DNA from: Antitrichia curtipendula
Taxonomy: Eukaryota > Streptophyta > Bryopsida > Hypnales > Leucodontaceae
DNA length: 64,000 nucleotides
Direction of reading: 5' to 3'
NCBI GenBank assembly: GCA_951230915.1
Contig: OX579636.1
Coordinates: forward strand, 38,623,567-38,687,566
Shown: positions 1 to 13,768 of the stretch, in pieces
Layout of the letters: every line of letters starts with the position of its first letter
Numbering within the stretch: position 1 is the first letter of the stretch
Program-made: the position numbers and the translations under genes
Notes under the pieces: model-generated
Databases searched by the model: none
Told to the model about the DNA's origin: nothing
What the model saw: the letters and a program-made list of their open reading frames with translations, nothing else

Positions 1-1886
1 TGCTTTGATTGGCTCTAAAGGTTGCATAATATTTTAGAAAGTTACCTATGCTCATTCTCAAGGTAACTAAATTCCTCAAGCATGGAAACAAGTCTTGTAT
101 TTTTAGGACCATAAATGAGTGAAAAGATATGCCTATTGTAAAGGCCACTTTATCATTAAATTTAAAAAACTATTCCAGATAAATGGAAGATTTGTCACAA
201 ATCTAAAGCCACAATTCAAGATCAAAGATGGTAGACTGAAAGAATATAAGAAAAAAATTTGAAAAAAATTTGAAATTGGAGCACAAGATGTATATTCTAG
301 AGGTTGTTCACAAGATGCACGGGCCAAGAAGAGGTAAAAAACACATGACTCCACCTAATTGGCCAAAGTTCCCTATCCGATGACTCTTTATCTTTACCCT
401 GACTACCTATGCTTTGGAAATGTTTATAAATTCAGTAGTGAATCTTCTTCTAAATTTGAATACACCACTTCATAGCTAACTTTATTTTCTTGAAAATGAG
501 CCCAAGAACAAGTAACTTTTTACATTCCTAAGTCCCAAAATGGCCATTCTAAAAACAAATCCTCAAGGTTCCTTTGAGGGAACTCTTGGGACTTTAGAAC
601 TTCCATGAAATAATGTGCAATCTTTGGATGTGATAACAGTAGAGCATTTTTTGGGTGTGAAAATGACAACTTGAGTGACTTAGTGGCCACAATAAGATCA
701 TGTACTTTTTGAATACAAACTCATCAAAGAATTTGGTCATTTGAAGACTTTTGCATTATGACCATTTAGGAATATAGTGGCCATTTTAGGTCGTTAAGAG
801 GAACATTATAAATGCAATTCAACTGGGTTTGGAGTGACATAGTGACACTTGTGGGCTTTATAGCAAAGTACCTCAAAAATTTCAAAAACAATTATATACT
901 TTGTTAGACAAATATGATTCTATTCTCTATTTTATTATTTGTTATTTTTCCGCTTCTTGATACTTCTTCAAATCTCCAAGGAATCAAATAAAAAATTGTG
1001 GATACAATAGACTAACTTACTTCAATAATTTGGTTACTACACTTCAAAAATACTTATATTTTTGAAATTTGGACTAAGGCAACACGTTTTAGATAAATTT
1101 GGACTAAGACAACCTAATTATAATCCCTTTCTAAAACCAACCTACATATTTTTGCCTAAAATATGTTGCCTCTTTTCATGAAAGTCTACATTCACTTTTT
1201 TTATACCTAATTATTTTAAATACTTTGAAGATTCAAATTCTATTCCCACGTTGTCCAAAAAATGTACATGAAGAGAATCTCAAATGCTCTTTTGACTTAT
1301 GACAAAAATTTGCACTATTATTGGAATATGCTATTAATAACATTGCTCAATTGCTTATTTAGACATACTTATTCTAAAGTGGGCACTCCCAAATGCACTA
1401 GTGATCCTAAATTGCCATCTTCACTCTACGTACATCTCCAAAATCAATTATATACCTATATGGAAGAAAATATTTTGGAACCAAACTATGACCTTTCTTA
1501 TCTTTTGAATACGTTCTTCAAGTGAGTTGGAACCCTCTTTCAAGTGCCAATAAGAAAATATGAAAATTTGACCAATTTAATAATACTAAATAGACACAAA
1601 AGCAAAAAGTGGTGGTTTGGGGGGTACCACCTTAGGTGCAAGCAACCCCTCTCAAGTGATAATTTATTAGGAGTAAGTATCAGAGTTAATTGCAAGGTTT
1701 TCCCGTGTTGTACCTAGGGTGTCTAAGGAAGGCTTAACTAAGAGTAGTACAAAAGAAACACAACACCAAATTCCATTAGACCCAAATTTTAGTGTTTCAA
1801 GAAGTTTCATCACATGGTTTTCTCAAACTCCGGCTCTTGGTCCCTCATTTCACACACTTTTACAACTAACTCTAAACTAGTCTACT
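1..1886. other. anonymous AT-rich intergenic DNA
   Basis: No gene, RNA or complete mobile element is supported here. Around 525-600 a short stretch begins with CTAAGTCCCAA and ends with TTGGGACTTTAG, which resembles the ends of the type B TTAA elements found elsewhere in the window; it may be an extreme deletion derivative, but it is too short to be sure. Confidence 0.5.
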
Positions 1887-2838
1887 TTAACCCCTAAAGG
1901 ACCAGGGGGGTTTCCATGGAGACATTCCCAAAACTGTGACTTTTGGGTATGTGATTCAAAGAAGAAAATAAAAACTTTTTTTTTGAACTTCAACTGTACA
2001 AAGATAAAGCAAAGTATTTTATCAAAGTGTAGAAAAAATTTCAGCCCTTTTCATCGCGCAAATTAAAAGATTATAGCATTTGAAGTGAGAAAAAACCTTT
2101 TTTTCAATCCTGCGAAATAGGTCAATAGACTTCGGGCTCATTTGGAGTAAAAATTTTGTTCTACACAAACATGAGATTTTTGACCATTCATAAGTGTATG
2201 ATATTAGGTTCACTCACAAAAAAATTTAGAAGAAAACATAGAGTCTAGCTTATCTAAATCACCCTGCAATGCGAGGAGGTTTAATGAATTGGCAATACAC
2301 TAGTCATTTTTTTGTGCAATGAGGAAATAATTTATTTGAAATCCAAACGGTGAAAAATTAGAGACTAACATTTGGAATATTTGGAAAAAATTTCAAGAAT
2401 TATTTTGACTTCACTAATTGCAAGATAATAGGGTTTGAAGTTAGAAGAAAATGTTTTTTCTTGAAACTACCCCAACATAGCTAACAAAGTTTGACCCCAC
2501 GTAGAATGTGATTGGACAACTAAAATTTATATATTTTTTGGACAATTGTATGCCATATTTTATTAGTTACATACATGCCAAATTTCAAAACTTGATGATC
2601 TTTTTTGCAAAAGATTCTCCAAAGATTTCCAAATTGCCCAAGTTGCCCAAGAAGTTCAGGGCAACATAACTTTTGATTTGGGCACTCGATCGGAATAAAA
2701 ATTAGTTTTTCACGAAGGAAGTATATGTTTACACATTGTGTCCAAATTTCATGAACATCCAACCCAAAATGACTTTGTAGGAACCTACCCGAGATTTCTT
2801 GCGTACGTTGAACGGACACTTGGTCCTTTAGGGGTTAA
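1887..2838 (+). mobile_element. TTAA-flanked piggyBac-like MITE, type A1, complete copy
   Basis: A 952-bp element including the flanking TTAA at both ends. The left end reads TTAACCCCTAAAGGACC and the right end GGTCCTTTAGGGGTTAA, a perfect inverted repeat. The interior aligns by eye with 4487-5282 and with the two halves at 28720-28818 and 46346-47152 (shared phrase CTAAATCACCCTGCAATG and variants). It has no coding capacity. TTAA target sites and CCC-type ends are known for piggyBac elements, so assignment to that superfamily is an inference from the ends. Confidence 0.8.
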
Positions 2839-3087
2839 AAACAATCATGACACAAAGGTACACTCTACTTTCTTCAATGTAGTAACAATGTACATTTCAA
2901 GAGGTTGAACTTCAATAATTTGCAACTAATTCTGCAAAGGGTACGAATTGGGTTAGATGCCAATTCCATTTTTCTTCGTACTAAAACTTACTGAAAAATG
3001 TCATTTTTTTTTTTGACACAACTAAAGACTGATAAATGTTGGTAAGGAGTTTTAGCTTCCCCCCAGATGGTCGCTTACTCGCTTTAA

Positions 3088-3288
3088 GAGCATAATTGTC
3101 CACCTTATTGTGCTGTTGTCCCACTGCGGCCTTGCATTCAAGAGACGGAGTTTCTGAAACTTGTGCAGACAAATGCACATGCTCTTGAGGGAATAAGATC
3201 TCTGAACCGCAGTGCTGCTGTCAAGCCTCCAATATCTCATTGGGTAGAAGCTCCCATAAAAACCCTGACTACCCTCCCCCAAGTTTAA
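3088..3288 (+). other. possible coding fragment (66 codons), unidentified
   Basis: One plus-strand frame is open from the codon after a TAA at 3085-3087 to a TAA at 3286-3288. The translation has protein-like composition (for example TEFLKLVQTNAHALEGIR), and the local base composition is clearly less AT-rich than its surroundings. There is no start codon at a convincing place and no family I recognise. It could be an exon fragment captured by a repeat, or chance. Confidence 0.2.
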
Positions 3289-3313
3289 TCCTTACTGGCA
3301 GACCTTCAAATCC

Positions 3314-4073
3314 TTGAACCCCCTAACGTCCCAAGGCCTCTTTTCCATCAAAAACTGCCATTTTTAAAGCAAAGGGCAATTTTTTATTTTTTTTAAAAGT
3401 ATTTTATTGCATATTTAAACCATAGGATCTTGTATTAGACTAGTGTAAGAATGTGTGGAAGAAATTTCACAAACTTTTGACTGTGTAGATTGCAAGATAT
3501 ATATGCATTCAATATTTGTTAAAAGATTGTTAAGTAGAAGTAGGTTCAAGATTGAAGGAAAATCTAAATTGTTAATGGCTCTAAGATGGAATTGAAATAC
3601 ACTAATATCAACGGTGAGATTGTTCTAGCAAAAGATCTTAACCTTGTGAAACTTCTTTTTTTGAAAAATTGTTAAAATTGAGGCCAGAAATGAATCATGT
3701 TAAGTTATTTTTTCAACAAGATGCTCTAATTGCCCCCAAAACAAGATTGTCCATAACTTTCTCATAACAAATCCAAATGGAATAAATCAAAGTTTACCAT
3801 GTACAAAAAGATATAGTCTATACAATAAAATAAGGTAAAAAATTTACTTTAATTAAAATTTTTTTTTTTGCCCACTGCACTAAAAGAAGGCCTTTTGTGC
3901 CATAAAATTTGCTCCCAAGCTTCGATTGAAATAAAAATTATATTTTTGAAAAGATAACGTGTTTTTCTATTTTTACCAAAAAATTCATAAAATCATGACA
4001 CATGCTGAGACCATAGGGTCTTACCCAAAATCCATTTTGCCCCTTGAGGAGACAATGGAACTTTAGGGATTTA
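3314..4073 (-). mobile_element. TTAA-family element, type B, inverted, degenerate ends
   Basis: About 760 bp. The left end is TTGAACCCCCTAACGTCCC and the right end GGAACTTTAGGGATTTA, both decayed forms of the type B terminus TTAACCCCTAAAGTCCC. The interior matches other type B copies in reverse, including the conserved phrase AGATGGAATTGAAATAC at 3583-3600 and the 3'-half motif related to 20940-21080. Non-coding. Confidence 0.65.
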
Positions 4074-4486
4074 GAGCCAAAATTGAATTTTGGGAGGTGG
4101 AACTTCCTGAAATTAATTATTCGGTAATTTTTTTGTAAAAGATAAATGGAATTGTCTTCTACCTTCAATCGCTTCATTTTTTCAGCTCTATAGAATTAGT
4201 TATGAATTTTTGAAGTTGAAATGCAGGGCCACTAAAAGCGTCCACCTCTTGAAATGTAGATTATTTGTGCATTGCTAGTACAATGAAAAACAACAAGTAC
4301 GAACAATGTGCATTTGAAAAGGTGGGCAATTTTAGAGCTTGAGCGCTTTATGGACCTCCTACCTTATTGTATAAATTTTATGCTAAAACAATTAGGCCTA
4401 CAAAATTGAATTTTCTAAGCATCGATGTTTTACATTCTGTATGCTCTAATTGGCCACCATATTGTAAGTGTCCATTACCATCCTAC

Positions 4487-5282
4487 TTAACCCTTGAAGA
4501 ATGGAGGGTGTTTTTGTAAAGAAAAATTGTCAATTTTGGGTGTATGGTCCAAAATTGAAAATTAAAACATTTTTTTGAATTCTAAACATATAAAAGTGTA
4601 TTATACCATTATGTCAATGTGTTGAAATTTTTTTGAAGCCATTTGATTGCGTGGATTGCAAGATTGTACAAGATTATTTGAAGTTTGAAAAAAATTAAAA
4701 AATGACTCTACCGGAGAGGGACAATGGACTTTGAGCCCTCCTAGATTAAAATTTATACTCTCTACATAAAAATGAGGATTTACATCAATTATTAGATTAT
4801 CATGTTATATATATTCATGCAAAATTTTAGAAGCAAATTAGGGATTTACCTTACTCTAAATCACCCTACAATATGAGGAGGTCAAGAAATCCAACAATAC
4901 AATAGCCATTTTTTGATGATTTCCCATGCATTTATTAAAAATCAAAATGGTGACATCATAGAACCAAACATTTATAATGTGTAGAACTTTTTTCAAAATA
5001 TTTTATTACAAGAACTGTAAAATTATTGTGTTCGAAGTTTTTTTTAATTTTTTTTTTTTTCAAAATGCCCAATATAGTTAACAAAGTTTGACTCCTCTTT
5101 GAATATGATTTTTGAAATAAAATTGTATAATATATCATATTGATTACATACATGCCAAATTCAACCAAAAATTTATAAACTACTTGAATTGCCTATTTTT
5201 GGGGGTGGTATCATAACTCTTCACCCGTACATCCAATTGTAATTTTTCTTCTTGCACAGATGGTTACAATGATTTTTTTTTC
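4487..5282 (+). mobile_element. TTAA-family element, type A1, 3'-truncated
   Basis: The left end TTAACCCTTGAAGAATGG is a decayed A1 terminus. Homology to 1887-2838 runs to about 5282 and then stops, so the right end is missing. This copy is useful because its uninterrupted stretch at about 4583-4618 is the empty counterpart of the site where the giant hAT at 28819-46345 inserted. Confidence 0.65.
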
Positions 5283-8200
5283 TTGGCAATTTGGTGCAAA
5301 ATTGCACCAAATTTTTTGACCTAGCACCAAGCCTATAGGAAATATTTAGTAAAATTTTGGATGAAATCGCCAAAAAACTTCAAGTTCAAGAAAAACCTTG
5401 GATGAAATCGCCAAAAAACTTCAAGTTCAAGAAAAACCTTGGATGAAATTGCCACATCATGAATGAAAATAGAATTATAGATATGTAGTATCACATTTTC
5501 TATCTAGTACGTGGATGAATGTTGAAACTTGGAGCACCACATTAACATTTAATATCGCCACTTCGCCACTTCATAGAAAATGAAAAAAAAAACACTGGAT
5601 GGTTAGTGTAGGCACTTTGCATCAAAATATAAACAATGTCCATTCAAAATTGATTTTGTAAAACACTACTTGACTTTTCATTTGTCTATTCAATGGACAA
5701 TTGTCCTTCATGGATTAAGCAATTTGACAAATTATAGTAGAAAATCAATACATATAAAAATACTTTCAGTCTATTGAATATCATTAATTTAAAAAAATTA
5801 AGTTATAAGTTTATGAATTTCTATAAATATAATGTGAAAATTTGAAATTCAACCTCATGATGAACCATGTATTGTTGTTTTTTACATTTGGACTAGTTAT
5901 ATCTACATATCTTTAAAATGTTTTATTATTAGGGTTGGTTTGAGTCATTTTTCACTTAGTTTTCTATTTTGCATGTGAAATCACATTTTTTTATAAGTCA
6001 TAAATAATAAGCTTTTTCTTTTCTTTCAGTCAACCTCAACTCAATTTACTTCATCAACACACACATTAAACATCCATGAACTCAAATCAACCACCCGGAC
6101 AATATCATTCTTAGCTGAATAACTCAACTACCACACTCCTATATATTCCCTCTTATGATTAAAAAGTTTATGCCCACAATATTAGAGAAGGAAATAAAAA
6201 AGCAAATAACTTTGCTAATTCATGAAATTTAAAAAAGTACAATTTTCCTCAACATGACCACAAACATGACCATAAAATTCTCTACTACCTCCTCAAAGAC
6301 AATTGGACCTCCCTACAGCATATTCCATATAAAGATCAAATTTGCTTTTTAGATACCTACATCTTCAAACCAAAAATTCCATCAAATGCATTATTTGCAG
6401 AAAAAATTTTATTCGTAAAAATGGGCATATATTCCAAACATCAATAATTCTTTATCTAATAAAAACTAGATTAACTCCTCTCTTTCAAATGCCCAAATCA
6501 CACATCTCTCCAATTTCAGTATTGACAATACATGGGGTTAAGCCTAAAACACCTATTCTAGCCAATATAATATCCATCCCTCTTATGCACAATCTACAGT
6601 TTATAACAAACACACATAGTGTAGAATTCATAGTTGGTTTCAATTTTTGTTTTTGTTTTTGTTTTTAATGGTGTTTGTATCTCATTTTGCCAAATTGATT
6701 GTTAGTTTTGTGTCCAATTTGGTAGTTTTGGGTGTTATTTGACCAATTTGGAGGTAGTTTCTATTGTGGAGTTGTAAGTTAGATGGAATGTTGAGTGGGC
6801 TTAGGTAATAGGGATGCTAATTAGAAGTCACATTGTCTAGTTGAAGCTTGGGTGTCACGTAGTGAAGCTTGCATGAAGTAGTTCCAATTTGGCAGTTTGT
6901 TGTGCGGTTAGGTCGTCTCCCAATTGCCTAGTAACCGCTAGGGGGGGGGGGTGTCCTATTAGGATGGTGTTTGCTATTTGGTTGTCACCCACTTGGAGAG
7001 AATCAAGTGCGCGTCCCAACCCCAAGTTAAGCTGTGTATTTTATTTTATTTGTGAAATTTTGTAATTGGAGATTTAAGTAAATGTGATGAGAGTTTGAAT
7101 ATTAGTGATGGAAGAATTATGAGTTAGTGCTGATGATTGGGATGGAAAGTTTGAGATTACAAGTTGTTTAAGATGTTAAGATGTTGTAAGATGCTGAGAT
7201 AGTTGAAGAGCAAAATTGAGAAATTGTTAATTGGTGATGTGTTCACCAATTTGATTTAATGCGATAAAAATTACATGCCTAAGTGATTGTGTGAGTATTT
7301 ATGTGATTGGTGTATTTGATTGAAGTGTAGAAGTATAATTTGTGAGCCTAATTGGAAGTTATGCATGTGTCTATGCTTGCTCAATGAGAGTCCAAGTCTA
7401 TGGTGTGAGTTGGTTGTGTGAGTCTTAGTATGATGAATAAGTGCAAATTGATTCTAGTATATGAGTGCAATGTCATTACAATAATGGTTTTGGCTATCAA
7501 TGAAATTCAAAGCTGAATTGTTGAATTTAAATCAAGATTTTTTTATTTTAGATATAAAACCTATTAGCATAGATTTCCTACTTGACTGTCTCCTTTGGAA
7601 CAAACTTATTATACTAAAAGGATAATTTCCAAATAGGTCATTATTTTCCTTCAACACACAAATACCTTTTCCTATGTTGCATCCATCCAAATATCAAAGT
7701 CCTTTGCATACGATGACACAACCAAATAGTACATGAACTTTTAAAAATGATACTATTATATACAAACTCCAAATGTTTTGTACTCAAGAATGGAAAAAAT
7801 TTCAAAGACCCTCCAAAAGTACATTGCCCACCATAGTTAATTCCTTGTCAATGTCCTAATTCTATGATTATACATGTGATGCCCGCTTATGCCTTGATAT
7901 GCTTTGCCACTAAACAACACCTTTCAAAATGATTACCCAACTAGTTATCCCATCACTACAACACTAAATTCAAATCATGGAATTCACATATTGTTATGAC
8001 AAATTCTCCCTCTACTTAGTGGCACATCAGATCAATAAATATCATTTATTCATTATCAATACTTTAAACCTACGGTGGAATACACAACCACTAATGATAA
8101 TTATTGCAAGTCCTCGTGGCTGGACTCATATGCCATCCGTTTAATCACTTCACCAATATTTTAAAATCCCTATTTTGGATACAAATATCACACTTTCTAA

Positions 8201-9462
8201 CATTCATAACATTGTCGTTAAATACACCACTTAATACTATAAACAAACAAAAATTGGAAACAATCAAACACTTTTCAACATACATGAATTACTATTAAAA
8301 AAATAGTACTCTTTACACCACCTCTAACTTGATCCTACGCTCATTGCACCAATTTTTATCCAACTCTCAACCTATTCCCCCTCCTTTTTCAAATTAAATT
8401 AGATTGTACATAGTCTCCTTTCCTACAAAGATGCGTAGTATAAGTGTATTTGTACTGGCTTTTCCAAGCCCAATGTGGGACCTTAAATTAACAAAATCTT
8501 CATTTATGAAAACTACTTAGAGTGGTTCAAGTTATTTGTATTTAAGCTCTTTATATTGAAGATTAGATTATTATTATTATTTTTTAATCAACTTCTTTAA
8601 GGAGTGCTTTACACTACATCCCAAGTCCCTTTGAATTCTCAATATCTAATTTATCCATAGTATAAAATTGGAACTTTAGGCCTCGTGCTATGTTTGAAGG
8701 CCGAAGTCATGCAATGTTCCAAATCACCTACTTGGCAACACTTTAATGAAGTTTTAAAGTCAAAGAAGGGGGCTTGGAGGTTGAATTGGATCTAGCCAAA
8801 GTAGAAACCCAACTCAACCTCCAAGTCCTAATTATTTTTTAAATATAAAATGAAGGGATAAATACCATAGAAAACATCCTAGTATGTTGAATTTTTTTCC
8901 AAATTTGTCTAGTGCAAATTTAATGCCCCCCCAAATAGATTTTTGACTTTTTGACTAATTTGGAGGCATTTAATTGCTAAATTATATTACACAACAACCA
9001 ATTTAGTACTTAAAGTTGGAACTTTTGTCTTCACACTATGAGTCCCAAGTTCCACATTTAAAAAAATTTATTCACCTTCTATAACCCAAGAAAATTGGAA
9101 TATAGCCTTGGCCTAGAACTTAGGAAGTTGGGACTTGGAACATGGTATGTAAAGGCCCTAATATTGTGTTTTCTATCTTCTCATAGTAGCTTAGGAAAAA
9201 AACATGTCTCTAATTTGAAATCCACTCTTACTATTATCTCTTTAATATTACAATGAGTTACATTCAACTATCATACTTTTAAGTATAAGGACTCTAGACT
9301 GTTCATATATCTCCTTTTACAGCCTTAATTATTGCATGTATGTATCCCTAAATTCCCAAGGCACTATATTTTGGTGTTGACTAAACTTTGAAGTTATATG
9401 AATTCCTATCAAAGTATTCATTTTGGGTGTATTTTTTAGTCGAATACCCTTTAAAGTCTATT
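5283..9462. other. anonymous AT-rich intergenic DNA
   Basis: No supported gene over about 4 kb. Small features visible: a 22-bp palindrome at 5290-5311 (arms TTTGGTGCAA), a direct duplication of a 41-bp unit at 5359-5440, a (GTTTTT)n tract at about 6640-6666, and a G-run at 6941-6952. The short open frames have no protein-like features. Confidence 0.5.
5359..5440 (+). repeat. 41-bp tandem duplication
   Basis: Two perfect copies of a 41-bp unit beginning GGATGAAATCGCC (5359-5399 and 5400-5440), followed by the start of a third, diverged copy at 5441. The identity of the copies points to a recent local duplication. Confidence 0.9.
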
Positions 9463-10121
9463 TTAACCCCTAAAAGACCAAGCTGCATTTTTTAGTAAAA
9501 TAAATATTTTGGGCAGGTACGTGTGACTAGAGATTTATATATTTTTGGCTCAAACTTTAATAGAAGGTGTGGACGAGGAATATTGTTCATGTACACTAAA
9601 TTTCAGGACATTAGAAAATATGAGTCAAAAGTTATGGCCTAATATGTAGTTTGTTTATTAACTCAGGTACTCTAGTCAAATCTTAAAAATCACTTTTTGC
9701 AGAACAATAATTTGAAATTGATTTTTTACAATTATATATACACCTTTTTACTTACTATCTTTTTCCTACATATTATACAATTTCAAATGATCTAAAAATT
9801 TTCAAGCATGTAGCCAACTTGCCTTGAAAAAGTAATCAAAAGAAGCATCACCATTTTGTACATTTTTTCACACAATTGTGACCTTGTAAAGCGTAGCTGC
9901 CCAATTTTTTACAGGGTCAAAAAAAGGATTTTTATCACTTCAAATGCTAATATCTTGCAATCTACAAAGTGGAAATTTCTGAATTTTTTTCTAACATCTT
10001 CTCAATCTAGTGTACTACAAGATCCTACGGTTACATGTATCAAAAATTTGGTACTTGTACTAGAAATGACAGTTTTTGAGCATTTTGGGTGATAATAGAG
10101 TCATGGAACTTTTGGAGTTAA
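9463..10121 (-). mobile_element. TTAA-family element, type A2-related, 659 bp
   Basis: The left end is TTAACCCCTAAAAGACC and the right end GGAACTTTTGGAGTTAA; both end in TTAA. The right half matches the type A2 sequence in reverse (for example the region around 9760-10090 against 23820-24130). The left half looks like other family ends but not A2, so this may be a rearranged or hybrid copy. The 78-codon open frame at 9856-10092 is part of the repeat and not a gene. Confidence 0.65.
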
Positions 10122-10447
10122 GCATCAAAATATTTATATTGGAAAAAACTGTTCATGATTTTTTGTTAAAGATTTAGTGCAAGGATGTCCATTGACATTC
10201 TTGATTTTTTAGTATTAGAGGCTCATAGAGATGAGCCTGAAATTCACTAGACCTTGAAGAAAAATTCACCTTAGAATTTGTTTACAAACATTGTAAAGTA
10301 GATTTTGAAAAGCTGTAAATTGATTGTGGTTGAGGGTTGCTATTATGTAAGCTTAGACTTGTGAGCGCATAAGCCTTAAAAACTATACACCTATGTTACA
10401 GGCGTTTATATTATAAAAGTTTATGATATAAATACATCAATGGTTGT

Positions 10448-10448
<1 letters not shown>

Positions 10449-10529
<81 letters not shown>
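10449..10529. repeat. (AT)n microsatellite
   Basis: About 80 bp of uninterrupted AT dinucleotides. Length is likely polymorphic and may be uncertain in the assembly. Confidence 0.98.
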
Positions 10530-10530
<1 letters not shown>

Positions 10531-13500
10531 TTTCAAGGCTCACATGCTCACACACTAGCATCATTGAATTATAGTTTTGGATGTTATGTCCTTCAATCTC
10601 ATATTTTTCATGCCTCCCTTATATTAGATTTGACGTGTAAAAATTGGATTGAAAGACATCAAATCACTTTTGTAGTTTTAACACCCTCTTAATCAAACAT
10701 TACAATCTTTCAATCTATAATATTATCTTTTGATTTTTTAATCTTTTGACATTATTGTGTTTTATTTTGATGTGATCCATGATACATCTAATTTGAATTC
10801 ATACGGTTATTTTTTTTTTAAATTGATAAAAACAAATCAGAACTTGATCTTTTAATTTAGTTTTGAGCAAACTCCCATAAGCTCAATACAGGCCTAGGGC
10901 ATTCAAGTGTTAAGTGCCTAATTTATAATATTAAACAAGAATTAATATCATATCTTTAGCAATGATGTCATCAACTACAAGGAATTAAAGGGTAGGTGGG
11001 TGGGTGGGGTAAAACAAATGAAATAAAATTTTATTGCAAAGGAAACAGAAGGTTTCTTCAATTGTCACGATTGCAATTAGCAATTCATAGTGTTGAGAGG
11101 AAGAAAACATAATTATATTTTCAATTGGTTAGTTATTCCTCATAGGTGGGTATATCTCCAATCCCAAGACAGTTACGTGCATAATAAATCAACTAGGATC
11201 AACATAGTTGTTTATTTTCTACGATACAACCTACAAGAAGGCCAACTAAGTGACGTAATCCTTCCAAAATTCACACCGCCATTCATTCCTTTCTTGGCCT
11301 TGTGGTCCATTCAATGTGCATTTTATATCCAATTTCCCAAGGTAGTGCACCTTGCGATTATCTTAGTGATTATAACACGTCCCTTCACAAATACATTCAT
11401 CACACATAAAATTATTTTTTAGATATCATTCCAAATACCGTGATATCCTCTTCCTCCTCGTCCTTCGAGTGATCATTATTTTTCTCATAGGTGAACTGCA
11501 GTGATTGCATCCATTCCAAAACAACCCGGAGGTGATATTTTCCACCAAAAATATTCCAATCTTTTGTTCCGCCTTCCGCAAACGAATCAACCAATATGCC
11601 AACGAATCAAATCCCGGGTTCCTAGGCTGGCGGGTAGCCGCTATCATCACCTCCCGAAGCAAAACAAACCTCAGACTGGGATATTGAGTATTGGGCCAAA
11701 CAATTTTCCACGGTTCCCAAAAGCAGAATAATGCGCTGAGAGCGAGCGCAAGCCATGGGGAAGAAATGTACGTTAACTTAAACATGGGCCATCGGGCATG
11801 CATCTCTCGGCTCCTGGCGACACCTCAAAATTTGTTTGATATTTTTTTTTCTCTCTCTCTCGCACGGCGAGGGCGAGGCCATGATATTTATTTTTTGGGG
11901 TGCAAGATGTCAAGATGTGATGGCAGACTTCCCAGGCGTTGGAAGACTGTGTCCGCCGGCAAACGACTTTGCAAGAAACAAGGCAAATGGCCAATGGACT
12001 TTGACATTTGGGCAAGGGAAATAATATTATGATTATTATTATTGTTATTGTTATTTGAGTTGTGAGGAGGTTGCAGTTACCTTACCCAACACACCACGCC
12101 CCGGGAGGAGGACATGTGGAGGCCTGGAGGGGAGCCCCGGTCCACACCAATTGGAACTCTCCCCATCAGTCTGGCTGCTGCTTAGGTGCTCCCACGTCGT
12201 TACGGCAGCCCCCTTGTTTTTAGAGAGCATCTCCACTGTTCCAACTAGGAACCCGGCCCTCGCCCGGTTTATGGTGGGCCCCACCTTCCTAGAATCTTGG
12301 TAAGGGAGAATTGAACCCTACATTGCCTCCCAACCAAGGGTAATTTCGAAAAATTGCCCCCTATTTTGTGGGCCGGGGTGGATTGACCCCTGTATTGCCC
12401 CGTGTTTTACTTCTGCACAGAACACTGGGAATTTTTTATTTGCTGTAGATGACAAAAAATTTGAATTTTGAATTTCATATTTGCAATCAGAGGCCCTAAA
12501 TTAACTAGGAGGTGTGGAGAAATAAAAAAAATTTAAGCGGCACAAAATAGCCAAGGCAATTTTTACATTTTTTTCTTTGGCGGGGTAATACAGTGGTCAA
12601 GCCTCCTTGGCCCCTCTTTTGTGCCACGTTTACTGATAATTTTTCACCTCTCTTACGTAATTTGAGGCCTCCTGATTTCAAATATGAACTCAGAATTTCA
12701 AAATGTTATTGCATGTTGCAAATAAAAGATTCCAATGATTTTCCTATGGGACAATGAGGGGGTCAATTCATCATGGCCTTAAAAATCTCCTTGACCACAG
12801 ATACATCAAAGGGAAAAAAAAAAAGCCTGGACTTTGTAAAATGAGCCTTTTATCAGCCTTCTTCATGATGAACCCTCTGTCCCAAGAAAAAACCAAAGAC
12901 CGATTTCTACAAAATGAGCCCTCTTTCAACTCTCGATCGTGACGGACCTTCCCATCTCTTCATTGAGTTTGGATCGTTTGCTTTTTTGTAACATTTTCTG
13001 AAATGTTTGACAATTGTAGGAAACTCTCACCAATGAAATTACAAAGTTGGAGAGTACATCCGGTAATAGTGTTGAGTATCACAAAGATACAGAGAGGAGG
13101 GGTGGGGACTTAGTTTGTTGTTGGAGCCTGGGAGGACAGTTGAGTCCACCAAAAGCCACTTGGTAAGGCAATTTTATCTTGAAAAGGTTGGAGATGTTCT
13201 TATACCCGCAAAATTAGGTGCCCTGATAGGTTGTATGATTTTTCAATCTCAAAAAAAAATGAGAGAGAAAAAACAAAATCTAATACTTCACTTTGGATGC
13301 CCCAAAACATCCAAATATTCATTTTGGATTTAAAAAAGCCTTAGGGATTAAGCCTTTGATTCCACATAGGTTGATCGAGATCCAAAGATTCAACTATTGA
13401 AGCTATATTAAGTAACATGAAAATAGAATCTCGTTATACTTCAAAAATAACATCCCTAGTCAATTCTATAGCTTGGCCATGTTTCAAGAAGAATTGACAA

Positions 13501-13768
13501 TTAGTTCAAAGTTAGCTAGTGGAATTGGAATAATAATTGGTTGTAGTTTGAAAACATAGGCAAAAAATCAGTGAAAAAATCTATAAATTTTTTAATTTGA
13601 ATTAAAAAATAGGAAAATTAACCAAACATGGCACTTGAAAAAACTAATTCAATATGGGAATTGGAGGAAATTAGCTAGTAATACTAAAAAAACTTCCCCA
13701 AGGCATTAAGCTCGGCATGTCATTTTTCATAAAAACAAGGTTCTACTTCTACATTCCCTAATCCAATA
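10530..13768. other. intergenic DNA with a GC-richer island at about 11.43-12.42 kb
   Basis: The region 11430-12420 is visibly richer in G and C than its surroundings and has several overlapping short open frames on both strands, none with a recognisable domain or a convincing start. It includes a (CT)n tract at 11851-11862. The rest is AT-rich with no supported gene. The island could be a decayed mobile element or the edge of an old gene; I cannot tell. Confidence 0.4.
12448..12717. repeat. imperfect fold-back (hairpin) repeat
   Basis: The left arm (about 12448-12550, with TTGCAATCAGAGGCC and GCGGCACAAAATAG) is mirrored by the right arm (about 12617-12717, with TTGTGCCACG and GAGGCCTCCTGATTTC). 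A related single arm is present at about 23005-23110. This is consistent with a hairpin-type MITE; the superfamily is unknown. Confidence 0.55.

Noticed and set aside
11426..12303. Overlapping short frames in the GC-richer island, including a 125-codon minus-strand frame
   Set aside because: Both strands and several frames are open to a similar degree, which is expected from base composition; no recognisable domain or start context.
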